This document shows, in pieces, positions 35,901 through 46,807 of a DNA stretch of 64,000 nt. Every line of letters begins with the position of its first letter. Positions within the stretch are counted from its first letter, which is position 1. The DNA comes from Girardinichthys multiradiatus (lineage: Eukaryota > Chordata > Actinopteri > Cyprinodontiformes > Goodeidae). The stretch is from NCBI RefSeq assembly GCF_021462225.1, contig NC_061794.1, positions 41,602,914 to 41,666,913 on the forward strand, read 5' to 3'. The notes below the pieces were generated by a model that was not told where the DNA came from, made no database searches, and saw only the letters and a program-made list of their open reading frames with translations. The position numbers and the translations under genes were made by a program.

Positions 35901-38900
35901 AGAAGCTGATCCAATATGACAGAACAATAAATATATCCAATTTTTTATCATATGCAATGTGAAACTAATAAAGCAAACCATATTACTGGAAATAATCCTA
36001 TTAGTAAGGTAAACTGCTAGAAATAAAAAAAAAACAACTTTGCAGATTCACCCCCAAAGATACACTCATTCATCTTTTTTGTGCCATTTTTACCACCACA
36101 AGTTTTTGTGAAAAAAAATGAAATTTCTAGTTTATTTGTTAATAAATTCGGTTGTTTGATATTATATATTCTTTTTGTTGTTTTTTTTTTGAAGGCCCTC
36201 TTCCTGATCCTAAAAAGCCCCGCACCATGCATGGAACCCTGATCATGAAGGAAAATGTAAGTTTTCATGGTTTTGGACCACACAGTTAATCAGGAACGCC
36301 TTACCAATAAAAAACAGCAGGGCTGCAGTAAATCCAGCGGTGTGGTTTACAACAAAATACTCAGATGAACTTTAATGTTTTTTACTTTAATTATATTGTC
36401 TAATGCAACAATTACAATGTTGAATGCCTAAATAGCAAATGACCCCTTTGTTCCTGAGCATCATGCAGAAATGGGAGTAAGGCTGAGATGATGCTTTATT
36501 GTTTTTATACATAGAGATGATTTTCAAAAAAATCACATTTGATCATTTACTACTACTACTATTATTTAGGTACTCTTTCTGAATACTTTGCAGTCTGTAT
36601 TACATTTGTTTCAGTTGTAAAGTCAAAACTCATCTGTTTAAATATGGATTCAATTTGGTAAATCTGTGTAATTAAAGGAATAAACTGTTAGATGTGACCA
36701 TAGTTGTCATTGTGTTATTTTTTTAAATATTTTTACAAATTGTAATTAGTTATAAGAGTATAAAACGTTAACATGAGTACATTTTGATGTCTGCTTCCAT
36801 TTACAAAGTTATGTAGGCCAAGGTTTTTTGGTCAAATATTTCAGTTTCACTGAAAGATTCTGCTGAAAGATTTTTAGAAAGATTGAAATCACAGCAAGTT
36901 CTCCAGAGGTTTATTTTTTTCATAAATCTGCTTGAACTTTAAATTTTAACGATTTCAGCTGTTTACATTTAAAATGTCAGCTGTAGTCAGGATGCTGCTG
37001 CTTCACATCTATGGAAAAATACAGATTAAAATTGAAAACGGCAGCCAGCCTTAATTAAATGACTGTTAGCTTGTCATAGCTAATAAACCCTTATCTGAGT
37101 GCATCTGCTGTTGGTTTGTTTATGACCTTCTGTTGCATTCATCTGGTTACTGTGTTTTTTTTTTCCTTTGCTGATGTCTTTTTACTGCAGAGCTTGAAGC
37201 TGGTGTCGTCGGAGCAGGCCCTGAAAGAGCTGGGCCTCAACGAGCATCAGTTACGCTTCACCTGCCGGGTGCAGTTCCAGGACCCGCACAGTGACTCCGA
37301 CACTCTCCACAGAATATACACACACCTCAAGAGGTTAGTGCAGTCCACTCCTGGCCAACTCCAACTCGCAGTTGTTATTTTGCAGTTCCCCCCTTATCCT
37401 AAATGTTTGTCCTGTTTTCTGCTTCCTCTGGGGTTTAATACATTTGCATTCCTTTGGATGTTTTTTGGTTTTAGTGTGCTAAAAGATTACACCATCCAGC
37501 ACCTCCCTGATGGCACCGTCATGGTGGAATCCATCGTGATCAAAGTCTCCTCTTCGGCCGAAGACGCCAACGCCAAAGTCCTGCTGTTGTCCTGGAGTTA
37601 TCAGGTACAGCAGCATTAATTAGTGTTCAAATGATCTCATCAGATTTGATACCTATTGCAGACAGACCCATAAGTGTGGCCTTACAATCTGCTTTAGATC
37701 ATTTTTGTTATATCAAACCGAAAGAAAAAGAAAAGCAAGTACATATATGTACAAAATAATTAAATCTGGATACTGAGTCCTAATTTAAAAATGACCAAAA
37801 CCTTGTTTCTCCTCTTTATACGTTTTTCTTTTTTGATTGATCGTTTATAATTTTTTGCAAATACAATATTGGTAAACAAATATACTTCTACAAAGTGCCA
37901 GAGCCTCTGCATGTGCGTAACTTAAAGAGTAAGAAAAAACATACACAGGTAAGTACATAGATAAGTAAATAAATATGCAAGCAAATATCTTGGTAAGTAA
38001 GTACATTGGTAAGTAAATAAGGAAGAAAATATGTAATTGTTAAGTAATAATTAGTCAATTAAAGCTGCAGGCAGCGTTGAACGTTCCTCGTACCTCAGCA
38101 TATCCAGGCCTGTGTTTCTAAAAGTGTTCTGCATCGCCACCTGATCGCCTGCAGTGAGCCTGCCACTCCATTCTATAAACAAACCTTGATATTACATTCA
38201 TTCAGGCTCAGTTCAGCTCTGATAAGAAAATTTGGCTGAAATCCAACCTTCCTGATGGAAGTTGTACTCACTTCCTGTTTGGTGGCAATAGATTAATGAA
38301 GATTTCCTGTAGTATTTTGAAAATGTCATTTGAAATTAACATCTGTTATTAGACAAAGTTTGAAACTTCTATAGACCGTCATGGAAAGTCATTCACAACA
38401 GAAACCTGTGACATTGTTCTTAGTGGGCGGGGCTAAAGGAACGTCACCATTTTCTATCCCAGTGTGTTGAACACTTGTCCACAAGGAAGCCCAGAAAATG
38501 TGGTCTGGATCTGATAATGATTCAGGGAGATATATCTCTTTCAAATATTTTAGGGGGTTGATTCATATTGCAATTTAACCCAATTGACCAACTGTTTGCA
38601 GGTTGACAAATATGATTCATATTCAGTTTGGTGCATACGGGATGATGCATGTGTGATTTTGAGCCAATCATATCCGAACGGCAAGAAATTGATATTTGCC
38701 AAGCCGCTACGGCCACACTTCCCAGCCAACAGTCACAGTTCAGAGAAAGATTCAACATCACTTTGTTCTGTGTCATCAGACACAGCTTAAAACTGATGAG
38801 TCAGAGTGTAAAAAGTGAATGTGTTGAACACTGATCTCTGATTACACTCAGAAAGCTTGGTACAGCTACCACTTTGTGTGTGAAAGTTTTTACACCTTTG

Positions 38901-41900
38901 TCTTTTATGGCGAGAAGTCAGATTTTGAGGCTTCGCCACACCCACATACTTGATGCAGCAAAAAGGTTTCAATAACTTTTGATCTCCAGTACCTGAAGAC
39001 TTTACTGAGTTATTTTGTAGTTTGTAAGTTGGAAGCCGAATGAGAACTGATTGTTTTATTGCTTCTAGGGGGCGCTGTCTAGGAATTAGGCCATGCCCAA
39101 CAAATTTTAACCAAATATCTGTTCGGGGCTGGATTAAGATTTATCATTTTCAGTTTGGTGCACATCAGATGATATATGTGTAAATTAGAGCCAAACGTAT
39201 GGCTATGGCTTGACTTCGGATTTCGTCGCCCTTCCACATCAACACCCTCTGGCCAAAGGTCTTGGTCCTGGAGAACAAGTTACATCAACTTGTCTTCTGT
39301 CATTGAGCTCAGGTTGAAGTGGATTAGGTCAAGAGGGTCAAAGATGGACCTCCCATTGTAAAACATTGTACTTCCTGTTATTAGTGGGCGGGGCTAAGGG
39401 GATGTCAGCAGTTGACCATTAAGTTTTGTTGAGGACCAGATCGATCACAGACATGTCACCTTCTGTGACTGATCCACAGGTACATAGGTCAGTTGGTACA
39501 AAGGGAGGTAAATAAGTACAAAAGTAAATAAATAAGCAAGAAAATAAAACTTAGGTAAGTGCATTAATTATTAAATACAAGACGTCTCCTCTATAATCAG
39601 CAAATTGAAATGATTGTACTTTCAAGAGCCAATGTAACATTTAAAAAAATTTATTTTCCTGATTTGTTTCCTATTTAGATCATGGTTAAAATTTTGCAAA
39701 AATTAGATTTAAAATACTTTTCCAGAAGTTCTGATAAATGCATTTTTGTTTATTTAGTATACTGACATAACAGTGTTAAACAATCAGCTGTATGAAAATC
39801 AAAGCCTCTGTCCTACTGTGCATCTTGTGAGTCCTGTGTGTGATCGTCAGTCATGTCACATGTACATTCCTTTTATGGAGTACAAAGAAACATTTCCTAG
39901 ACTGGAATAAATCATAATCCTTGGTTTGAAAAAAAAAAAAAGTTTTGATTTCACTGTAAAGTTCAGCGCTGATTATTATGAATTTGGAATCGGGTCAATA
40001 AATGGTGGATTACCTTGAGCGTGGATCCGAACCCGTTCAGCACAGCTTTTCAAGCCTTTACATCAGAAAATTAAAGATCCTCAAGCTTACTTCACTTGCT
40101 ATCTTTCATATAGCAAGTGAAGTAAGCTGCTGTTTCTGCCTCTCAAAGCCTGTTTGTCACGTGTTCAGCAGCACACTAGGTTTTTAGGACAACATCCAGA
40201 TCCTTTATGTTTCAGGAGGTGTTAGAAAGTGTGTAACTACAGTAGCTTAGCATCTCTTGAGATTATTTCTACATAAAATAAGAGGAAAAAGTAAAAGGGT
40301 TTTTTCTAAAACTAGTTACTGTATTTTGACATGTACAAAAGCTTGTTATTTTAGCTTTTTCTGCTGGCGTAATTTTATTTAAGGGCCCCTGCCCTCCCGT
40401 CACATTTAGCTTTGTTTGGGGGATGCTGTACAGAGAAGCTTTGTTTTCTGCCCACTGCTCACACCTCTGCCTCTGCAGGCACAGGAGAAACAGCCAGCTC
40501 TAGCCATATTGGTGTCCTAGGGCAAGATTATGGTTTGGTTTGCACCTCTCACCAACTACTTAAGGTTTATGTAAATAATCGCTTCCAGCTTTAATACATG
40601 TGAAAACATTGACTAAATAATGTTTGCCGCCTATATTTGCTGTGTAAACAGTATTTATTATCTAATATATTTTATTGCACAACCTATACCATAATAATAA
40701 AGCTTTTAGTAATAGATACTATTGGTGTTTTAAAAAAGTCAAATATGCTGCAAAACTATATTCAAATGAAATCTGTGTTTAAGGTACAATTAACATTTTG
40801 TCGCGATGGAGCTTTAGAAAAGGCTCAAGTTTTAGCCATTTTATTGGCCCAGGAAAAAGACTCTTTCGCAGCTCTCCGTGTTGGAAAAAATGTGTTCATT
40901 TGTTAAGGACAGATATAAATAGGATTTTCATGCTGCTATACGGTCAAAGATTAACATGTAGCTGCAGCAGTTTAACATAGCAATGATCTAGTTGAAATGA
41001 TGACTTTGTACAAGAAAAGAGGTTTTCTCTACATCGTTCCACTGTAGGATCAGCGTTTACGTTGGCATTATTAGGTAACGTAACTTCATTTTAACAAAGC
41101 TAATCTTAGAAATAGCCTTATCATACAAGAAGGTCAGACCCGCACCAGGTACTACATTCAGAGAAGCGCAACTAATCTGACAAAGAGGGAGGAGTTCCTA
41201 CTGGATAGCATTAAAAGCAGGTCTCTTCCTCACAGCTGCAGCTGCTCTAGGCTTTTCCGGTCAGTAGGACACTTCTCACCCGGGTCACGCTCTGTTTGAT
41301 CTGTTACAGTCATGTGTATATGTGTGTTTTTATTTTATATTTTTAACAAACTGCTCTCATGCACTGATCCAATAGCTTTTTCTTCATTTTTTTGTACTTA
41401 TGACAATGACAATAAAGGATATTCTATTCGATTATACTATCAATAAACGCACAATCCAAGAAGTTAATTTGCCAACTATTTTCTACAGAATATTTGAATG
41501 GTAGTAAAAATATATTTTTTTATTATTTTACCATTTCAAATATACACTATATTGCCAAAAGTATTCACTCACCTGCCTTGACTTACATATGAATTTATGT
41601 GACATCCCATTCCTAATCCATAGGTTTCAATGTGACGTTCAGCCATCCTTTGTAGCTATAACATTTTTAACTCTTCTCAGAAGGCTGTCCACGAGGTTCA
41701 GGAGTATGTTCATGGGAATTTGTGATCATTCTTTCAGAAACACATTTTTTTTAGGTCACAGACTGATGTTGGACGAGAAGATCTGACTCTGTGTCTCCGC
41801 TATAATTCATCCCAAAGGTGTTCTGTCGGGTTGAGATCAGGACTCAGGGCAGGCCAGTCAAGCTCCTCTAAACTTTCTCAGCCATGTCTTTATGGACCTT

Positions 41901-44744
41901 GCTTTGTGCTCTGGTGGACAGTCACATTGGAAGAGGAGGGGCCATCTCCATGGTGTTCCCACAAAGTTTGGAGCATGTCCAAAATCTCTTGGTATGCTGA
42001 AGCATTCAGAGTTTCTGTCACTGGAACTAAGAACCAAGCCCAGCTTGTAAAAAACAACCCCACAGCATAATTCCCCCTCCACCAAACCTTACACCTGCCA
42101 CAGTACAATCAGGCAAGTACCGTTCTCTTGGGAACCACCAAATCCAGACTCGTCCATCAGATTGCCACATGGAGAAGCGCAATTCGTCACTCCTGAGACC
42201 ACAGAACGTCCCTCCACTGCTCTAGAGTCCAGTGGTGGTGTGCTTTACACCACTGCATCCGACACTTTGCATTGCACTTGGTAATGCATGGCTTGGATGC
42301 AGCTGCTCGGCCATGGAGACCTATTCCATGAAACTCTCTACACACTATTCTTCAGGTAATCTGAAGGCCACATGAAGTTTGGAGGTCTGTAGCGACTGAC
42401 TCTGCAGAAAGTCAACGACCTGTGTGCACAGTGTTTCAGCATCTGCTGTCCCCGCTCTATCAGTTAACGTGGCCTACATCTTCATGGCTGAGTTGCTGTC
42501 GTTCTTCCTTCTTATAATACCACTGATAGATGACAGTGGAATATTTAGGAGCGAGGGAATTTCACAACTGGACTTGTTGCACAGGAGGCATCCTATTACA
42601 GTACCACACTGGAGCTCCTGAGAACGACCCACCCTTTCACAAATGTTTGTAGAAACGATCTGCATGCTCAGGTGCTTGATTTTATACACCCGTGGCCATG
42701 GCAGAGAGAGAAACACCTGATTTCAGTTATTTGGATGGGTGAGCAAATAATTTTGGCAAAATAGTTTATTTACATACTCAATGCATATTCAATGGATTAG
42801 AATATTATTTAAATAGAATATTATTGAAAAGTTCACATATTATGATGAACTACATAGGCTGATGTTTTCAAGCTTTTAATATGATGATTTTCTTACTTAC
42901 AGCTAATGAAAATACAACATTTAAAGATCAGAATATTACATCAGACCAATAGAAAAAAAAATTTTTTAATACAGAAATGTGGGCTTCATGAAAATTATGC
43001 TTAATACCTGCGGAAAGGTTTGTATTTTCTTAAGTTACTTTTAATCAGACAAACGAGCCTCATCAGGACACATTGTAATTTATAAATATGACTGCATACT
43101 GAGAAAAAAAATTTCACAGCTGTGTCTCCTCAGTCAGGTGGCGCCCTGGGCAATCACCTAACGAGCGCTAATGTAGCGCATGGAGCATAAAAGTGCACAT
43201 CAGAGACAGGATTGCAAGAGGTGCACCGTCAGCTGTCTTTAGCGCGCGACCATGTGCAGAGGCTATAGTCCTCGATGCGGCTGTCCCTGGTTCGAGTCCT
43301 GGACCTGGCGACCTTTGTCAAATGTCTCCCTCCCTTTGCCCTCTTTCCTGTCTACCTACTGTTGGAAAAATGAAAAAATAAAGGCCTCTAGTGCCACAAA
43401 ATCAAAAAAAAAAAAAAAGAAATTAACAAGGAATTTGTACTTGGCAGTCATATGCTGTTCCTTTTTGGGAAACATTTATAATCAGATTCATGTCATTTAA
43501 AGGTTCCATTATATAGTTCTAATTTTCCAAAAATATTGTTGTACTCGAGGAAATATTTTGGTTGCAGGGATAACGGCCTTGTTGCAGTTTGTGAAGCATA
43601 TCGAACAAACTCAATGCAATGAAATTGAGGCCCATGTGCTCTCTTTCTCATTATGATTTAATGCAGAGATATAATTTACCATTGGGGAACCACATATCAT
43701 CACAGTGCTTGTTTTTCAGTTCTTCTGTGTCAGTTGCTGTTGCTGTCATGAACCGTTTTTATATAGCGATGAAATGCTCCCTCGCTAATCACAATCAGAG
43801 CTCAAAGCAGTGACAGGTTGGTTTTATGACTATGGTGAAATCTTGTTGCTACCAGTGAGGCTGGGATTCATCCAAGGCTCTAAACATTCAAAAACAGCTG
43901 CAGAGAAACAATCCACTTAATCTCAGAGAGGATCAGAAAAGTGATTGAAAATCAAGCAGGGGAACAGTTTCATGTTTGCCATGTGCAGGTATGGGTTGAC
44001 CATAATGCAGAGGGAGCGAATAGAAGTTTATGTGCAAATGCGGTCCTGGTGGTGAGGGGTCTAACAATACGAGTGAAAGTACTTGAGTGGGTGGACAGAA
44101 TGAGAGAGGAGTTTGTGAGTGACAAAAAATAAACAATGAAACCAGAAGGTGGAGTTTCCATGATCTCCTGTAGTCCAGGCATAACGCAAAGAAAAAAATA
44201 GAAACCTGATGTTATTTTTCTACCTTATGTAGGTGTCGGCTGTGAAGATTGTTCCCTCACTAAAAGAAAATCCAAAAAACTTTTTTTTTTAAATCATTGT
44301 TTGCTTGAAGAGAGTGAAAAGTATAAGAAGATTTTAAAAAAAATTTCCTTTTTGGAATTTTTTTGTGCTTCTCAAGAAGTTTGATTAGCATTAAAAGGTT
44401 TTATTTACAGTAATTAGTTGAAAAAGTGAAACTCATAATGCATTAATTGTACATACAAAATGTTTATTTCTTTAAATTTAGATAATTAAGGATATCGGCG
44501 AATAAAAAGCCTATGTTTGGTTTCACAGAAACTGAAGATTATTATAATATGAATTCAGATACATGTGTATGGTCTTCATTGTAATAGATCACAATGTCTA
44601 AACAGCATTTAAATCATCCTCAGTTGGTGACTTGTTTACTTGTTTTGTTGTGTAATCACTGTTTTTCTCATCTTTATTTCTCATCAGGATGAAGATCTGG
44701 GAAGCTACCTCTCATCTCTGCTCAAAAAGGGCCTTCCAACTTGA
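23973..44744 (+). CDS. ints11: Integrator complex subunit 11 (RNA endonuclease)
   Basis: INTS11 is the catalytic subunit of Integrator, which cleaves snRNA precursors and promoter-proximal nascent RNA in the nucleus, pairing with INTS9. Coding exons: 23973-24000, 24235-24332, 26171-26244, 26337-26565, 26698-26796, 26880-26914, 29748-29886, 29980-30044, 30382-30571, 30657-30740, 32615-32704, 33018-33180, 33317-33427, 36195-36256, 37191-37333, 37475-37604 and 44688-44744. They join in frame to 598 codons (human 600). Start is [19 protein letters not shown]. The metallo-beta-lactamase motif HFHLDH is at residues 68-73, with GHVLGA, TGDYN and SESTYA following; the beta-CASP part includes [36 protein letters not shown] and LLVHGEA. 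The C-terminal domain ends [13 protein letters not shown]. All zinc-ligand motifs look intact. Introns are packed with repeats, up to 7 kb (intron 16). Confidence 0.97.
24556..25640 (-). mobile_element. Decayed DNA transposon in ints11 intron 2
   Basis: The segment starts with CAGTCATGTGAAAACTTTTG, an end seen in fish DNA transposons, and contains eroded blocks of the type found in their minus-strand transposase genes (for example around 24970-25020). No frame is open and I cannot assign the family. Confidence 0.4.
28420..29092 (+). repeat. LINE-type repeat with TTGAA tail in ints11 intron 6
   Basis: The right end reads CCCTCAGGGATCAATAAAGT then ATCTTTGAATTGAATTGAA, a standard 3' tail of fish LINE or LINE-dependent SINE copies with short tandem units. 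The body upstream has no clear coding content. Confidence 0.5.
29343..29532. mobile_element. Solo terminal repeat of the Tc1-like family
   Basis: One roughly 190-bp terminal inverted repeat of the 21937-23546 family, preceded by TA at 29341-29342, with a small loss near 29460. The transposase and the other end are missing. It lies about 215 bp before ints11 exon 7. Confidence 0.88.
31040..31500. mobile_element. Non-autonomous DNA transposon-like repeat in ints11 intron 10
   Basis: A GC-richer block starting near TGGTTTACATGGCAGGATTT and running through GTCGGGACTGCTCCAACC. Its style matches non-coding, high-copy DNA transposon derivatives of fish genomes as I remember them. No coding content; the superfamily is not certain. 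Confidence 0.45.
33428..36194. other. ints11 intron 13 with an unclassified 1.5-kb insert
   Basis: The part at about 34000-35580 differs in composition from the flanks: AT-rich, then GC-richer from 34500, with an inverted repeat at 34531-34543 and 34573-34585. It could be a long terminal repeat or a non-autonomous element, but I do not recognise its ends and found no protein match. The rest of the intron shows nothing identifiable. Confidence 0.35.
37930..38060. repeat. Degenerate AAGT/AAAT tetranucleotide array
   Basis: Many imperfect copies of GTAAGTA, ATAAGTA and AATAAATA occur in a row. A similar array is at 39475-39560, so the two flank the repeat at 38056-39450. Confidence 0.7.
38056..39450. 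repeat. Fish repeat with GTGGGCGGGGCTAA units
   Basis: It starts TTAAAGCTGCAGGCAGCGTT, a left end I associate with a high-copy fish repeat. The block TTAGTGGGCGGGGCTAA occurs at about 38420 and again at about 39380, each after a CTTCCTGTT- or TGTGACATTG-like context, and phrases such as CAGTTTGGTGCA recur at 38625 and 39155, so the segment appears to be built of two diverged tandem units. It has no coding content. Confidence 0.6.
39475..39560. repeat. Second degenerate AAGT/AAAT array
   Basis: Imperfect GTAAATAA and GGTAAGTG units, like those at 37930-38060. Confidence 0.55.
40084..40128. repeat. Perfect 19-bp inverted repeat (hairpin) in ints11 intron 16
   Basis: The arm AGCTTACTTCACTTGCTAT at 40084-40102 is followed by a 7-base spacer and its exact reverse complement at 40110-40128. 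RNA from the intron would fold into a perfect 19-bp hairpin. The flanks (about 40050-40070 and 40130-40152) show weaker, imperfect complementarity, so a longer fold-back is possible. Confidence 0.95.
41290..41440 (+). mobile_element. LINE 3' tail fragment
   Basis: The end GACAATGACAATAAAGGATA matches the tails of L2/Rex1-type LINEs also seen at 16986-17095 and 20204-20390. Confidence 0.5.
41545..42766 (-). mobile_element. Degenerate Tc1-like transposon of a second family
   Basis: Bounded by TA (41543-41544 and 42767-42768). The left end CACTATATTGCCAAAAGTAT pairs with the right end, whose complement begins AACTATTTTGCCAAAAT. The minus strand carries the whole length of a Tc1 transposase gene in its normal order, but with several frameshifts and stops, so only short frames survive (for example 41858-42108). 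It is an old full-length copy in ints11 intron 16. Confidence 0.88.
42780..43030. mobile_element. Tc1-like terminal remnant
   Basis: The words GGATTAGAATATTA, AGAATATTACATCAGACCAA and TTTTTAATACAGAAATGTGG occur in the order found at the end of another fish Tc1 family. It resembles 4960-5225. The copy sits directly after the Tc1 element at 41545-42766. Confidence 0.5.
43190..43415 (+). mobile_element. tRNA-derived SINE
   Basis: A polymerase III B box, GGTTCGAGTCCTGG, lies at about 43288-43301, preceded by an A-box-like region around 43235-43260. The body continues through CTCCCTCCCTTTGCC and CTACCTACTG to AATAAAGGCCTCTAGTGCCA and a poly(A) tract at about 43398-43413. This is the standard form of a tRNA-headed fish SINE. 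Confidence 0.8.
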
Positions 44745-45104
44745 CTCTGCTGGTCTGGATTTTTGGTTTTTGTTTATTTTAAAGCGCTGTAAAGGATGGG
44801 ACTCTTCATGAAAACTTTCTGTCTCTTGCTCTCCAGTGCAGAAAATGTCAATTTTCGTCTTGTCAACATACACATTGAGACCAGAGCTGCTTCCTTTTCT
44901 AAGCAGAGGAACTGCGACAACTACGACTGCTCCTGTCCTGTTCATCCGATGACTGAAACTCCAAGAGAAATTCAGATTTTGATTTTATTTTGAAAGATTC
45001 CACCATTATAAACAGTTTTACAGAAAAAGCTTCACTGTGTAATGTTGTACCTATATATCCAGTGTTTAAGTTATTTACTGTTGTGTATTGACATCTACAG
45101 TGGA

Positions 45105-45830
45105 TATAAATGTGTACACCCAAGTTAAAATGTTACGTTTTTGTGACAAGAAAAAAAGAGACCTTGCTTCTTCCACCATTAATGTGATATACTGTGTATC
45201 CTCTAAAATTCAGTTGAACATCAAACCCATTAGTAGGAAAATATAAGAAATAAAAAGCTGAAGTTCTTTGTAAGTTTGCCCATTTTTCGTTGAAGCAACC
45301 TTTGATTCTACATCAGCTCTCAGTTTGCATGAGTTTACACCTGTTATAACTAGTAGGGAATCTGATTAAAAACATCACCATGAGAAAAGAATAAATTAAG
45401 AAATCCAACATTACAAGAATTTGGTGTCTTTCTAAAATTGACCAAAAGCGAAGATGCAAAGTGGTCAGAGGTTCACAGAAGCCCTATAGCAACAATAAAG
45501 GAGCTGCAGGATTTCCTAGCAACTACTGCTGGTTTTACTTGTGACAGCAATTTCATGTATTAGGTACGTAAGTATGTTTGCAAGATAGAAGTATTTTCTT
45601 CCCAAGAAAACATGTAGGCCTGATTAAAGTCCACCAAAAACATCTGGGAGAGTATCGTATGGTCCAATGAAACCAAACAAACCTTTTGGTATGTGTTGCC
45701 GAAACCTTACCAAAAAGAAAACCCCACCATAGTCATAGTGAAACATGGTGATGGCAGAATTATCCTCTATCCTTGAAGTTCTAAATCACAAAAACCTGGC
45801 ATTTTACAGGGGTCTCTTTACATTTACAAT
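45105..45830 (+). mobile_element. Decayed DNA transposon between ints11 and the GPCR gene
   Basis: The left end CAGTGGATATAAATGTGTAC is like the ends of a fish Tc1/mariner-type family. The plus strand keeps traces of its transposase gene, e.g. AAAGTCCACCAAAAACATCT near 45625 and GAAACATGGTGATGGCAG near 45740. No open frame survives. Confidence 0.5.
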
Positions 45831-45850
45831 TTAAGGTGCCATTTTCCCTT

Positions 45851-46807
45851 TCAGGTCACTGAGATGGTGTACACGCCCCTTCTCCTGCTCACCATCCCCC
45901 ACAGCCACGTCCGTTTTAGATGCTCCCACCTGAAGTAGCTGGTGGTCATGTAGTAGAGCACAGGGTCCAGGCATGTGTTGAGGGTGACGAGCGCCATGGT
46001 AACTCGTCTGGCGTTGTAGATGGAAGCCCGGATAGAGCAGCTCTGGATGACCCCCAGGCGCTGAAGGAGGTGCAGCAGGTAGACCACATGGTTGGGCAGG
46101 AAGCAGACAACGGTGATGGCCAGGATGGTGTAGATGACCCGTACAGCCTTCTGGGCTGTTTTGGTGCCGATCATAGAAATGCGATTGGCTGCCAGCGGGT
46201 AACAGACCAGGATGATTATGGAGGGTAACAGGGAGCCAAAGACCAGGCTGACTATACTGTATGCCCTCAGGCGCTCGTTCCACTCTCTCTGGGCAAAGTT
46301 CTCGAAACAGCTGTGCCCCGAAGAGTCATCCCCACTTTCCAGTGGACCCATGAGGATGAAGATCAGTATAGCTGCTCCACCAAAACACCACAGTCCCACA
46401 CTCACCACCAGAGAGCATTTGGGGCTTTGCATTCTCAGATAGGTGTGTGGATGCACTGTGGCCATGTAGCGGTCCACGCAGATGCAAGTCATGAAGCAGA
46501 TGCTCATGTAGATGTTGGCAAAGAACAGAGTCCCTGTGACAAGACAGGCGAAGTCTCCGAATACCCAGTTGTTCTTGTGGAGGTGGTAGTGGATCCTGAA
46601 GGGCAGTGTGCAGAGGATGACGATGTCCGCCATGGCCAGGTTGCTGATGTAGACACTGAAGGCCGTGCGAGATTTGATTCGGATGGTGAAGACGAAAAGC
46701 GCCACCAGATTTCCCGGCAGGCCCACAACTAAGGCCAGGATGTAGACCGTAGGAAAGAGATGGTACTGGAACTTTGCTTCAGGGTCGGTGCAGTTTATCT
46801 GGCTCAT
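45851..46807 (-). CDS. P2Y/LPA-receptor-like G protein-coupled receptor
   Basis: An intronless rhodopsin-family receptor at the plasma membrane. Starting at MSQINCTDPEAKFQYH (46807) it has 318 residues and an N-glycosylation site NCT. The frame is open further upstream to a Met at 46999 (382 residues), but that extension lacks receptor-like features, so I prefer the shorter start, which has A at -3. Seven hydrophobic segments are visible. Hallmarks: GLPGN in TM1, NLAMAD in TM2, CVDRYMATVHP (DRY) after TM3, extracellular Cys in HSCFENF, CFLPNH in TM6 and LDPVLYY in TM7 (DPxxY in place of NPxxY, common in the P2Y cluster). It resembles LPAR4/5/6, GPR35 and P2RY8/10, and I cannot decide which; the ligand is probably a lipid or nucleotide. 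Confidence 0.85.
   Translation of the reverse strand: MSQINCTDPEAKFQYHLFPTVYILALVVGLPGNLVALFVFTIRIKSRTAFSVYISNLAMADIVILCTLPFRIHYHLHKNNWVFGDFACLVTGTLFFANIYMSICFMTCICVDRYMATVHPHTYLRMQSPKCSLVVSVGLWCFGGAAILIFILMGPLESGDDSSGHSCFENFAQREWNERLRAYSIVSLVFGSLLPSIIILVCYPLAANRISMIGTKTAQKAVRVIYTILAITVVCFLPNHVVYLLHLLQRLGVIQSCSIRASIYNARRVTMALVTLNTCLDPVLYYMTTSYFRWEHLKRTWLWGMVSRRRGVYTISVT

Noticed and set aside
40084..40128. Hairpin as a microRNA gene
   Set aside because: The stem is short and perfectly paired; typical vertebrate precursors have about 30 imperfect pairs. I do not recognise a known mature sequence, so I report only the structure.
43235..43305. Possible functional tRNA gene because of a strong B box
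   Set aside because: The upstream part does not form a proper acceptor stem and cloverleaf and the sequence continues into a SINE body with a poly(A) tail.
46212..46732. Long plus-strand open frames opposite the GPCR gene
   Set aside because: They are shadows of the receptor gene, whose minus-strand translation has all class A motifs; the antisense proteins show no recognisable domain.
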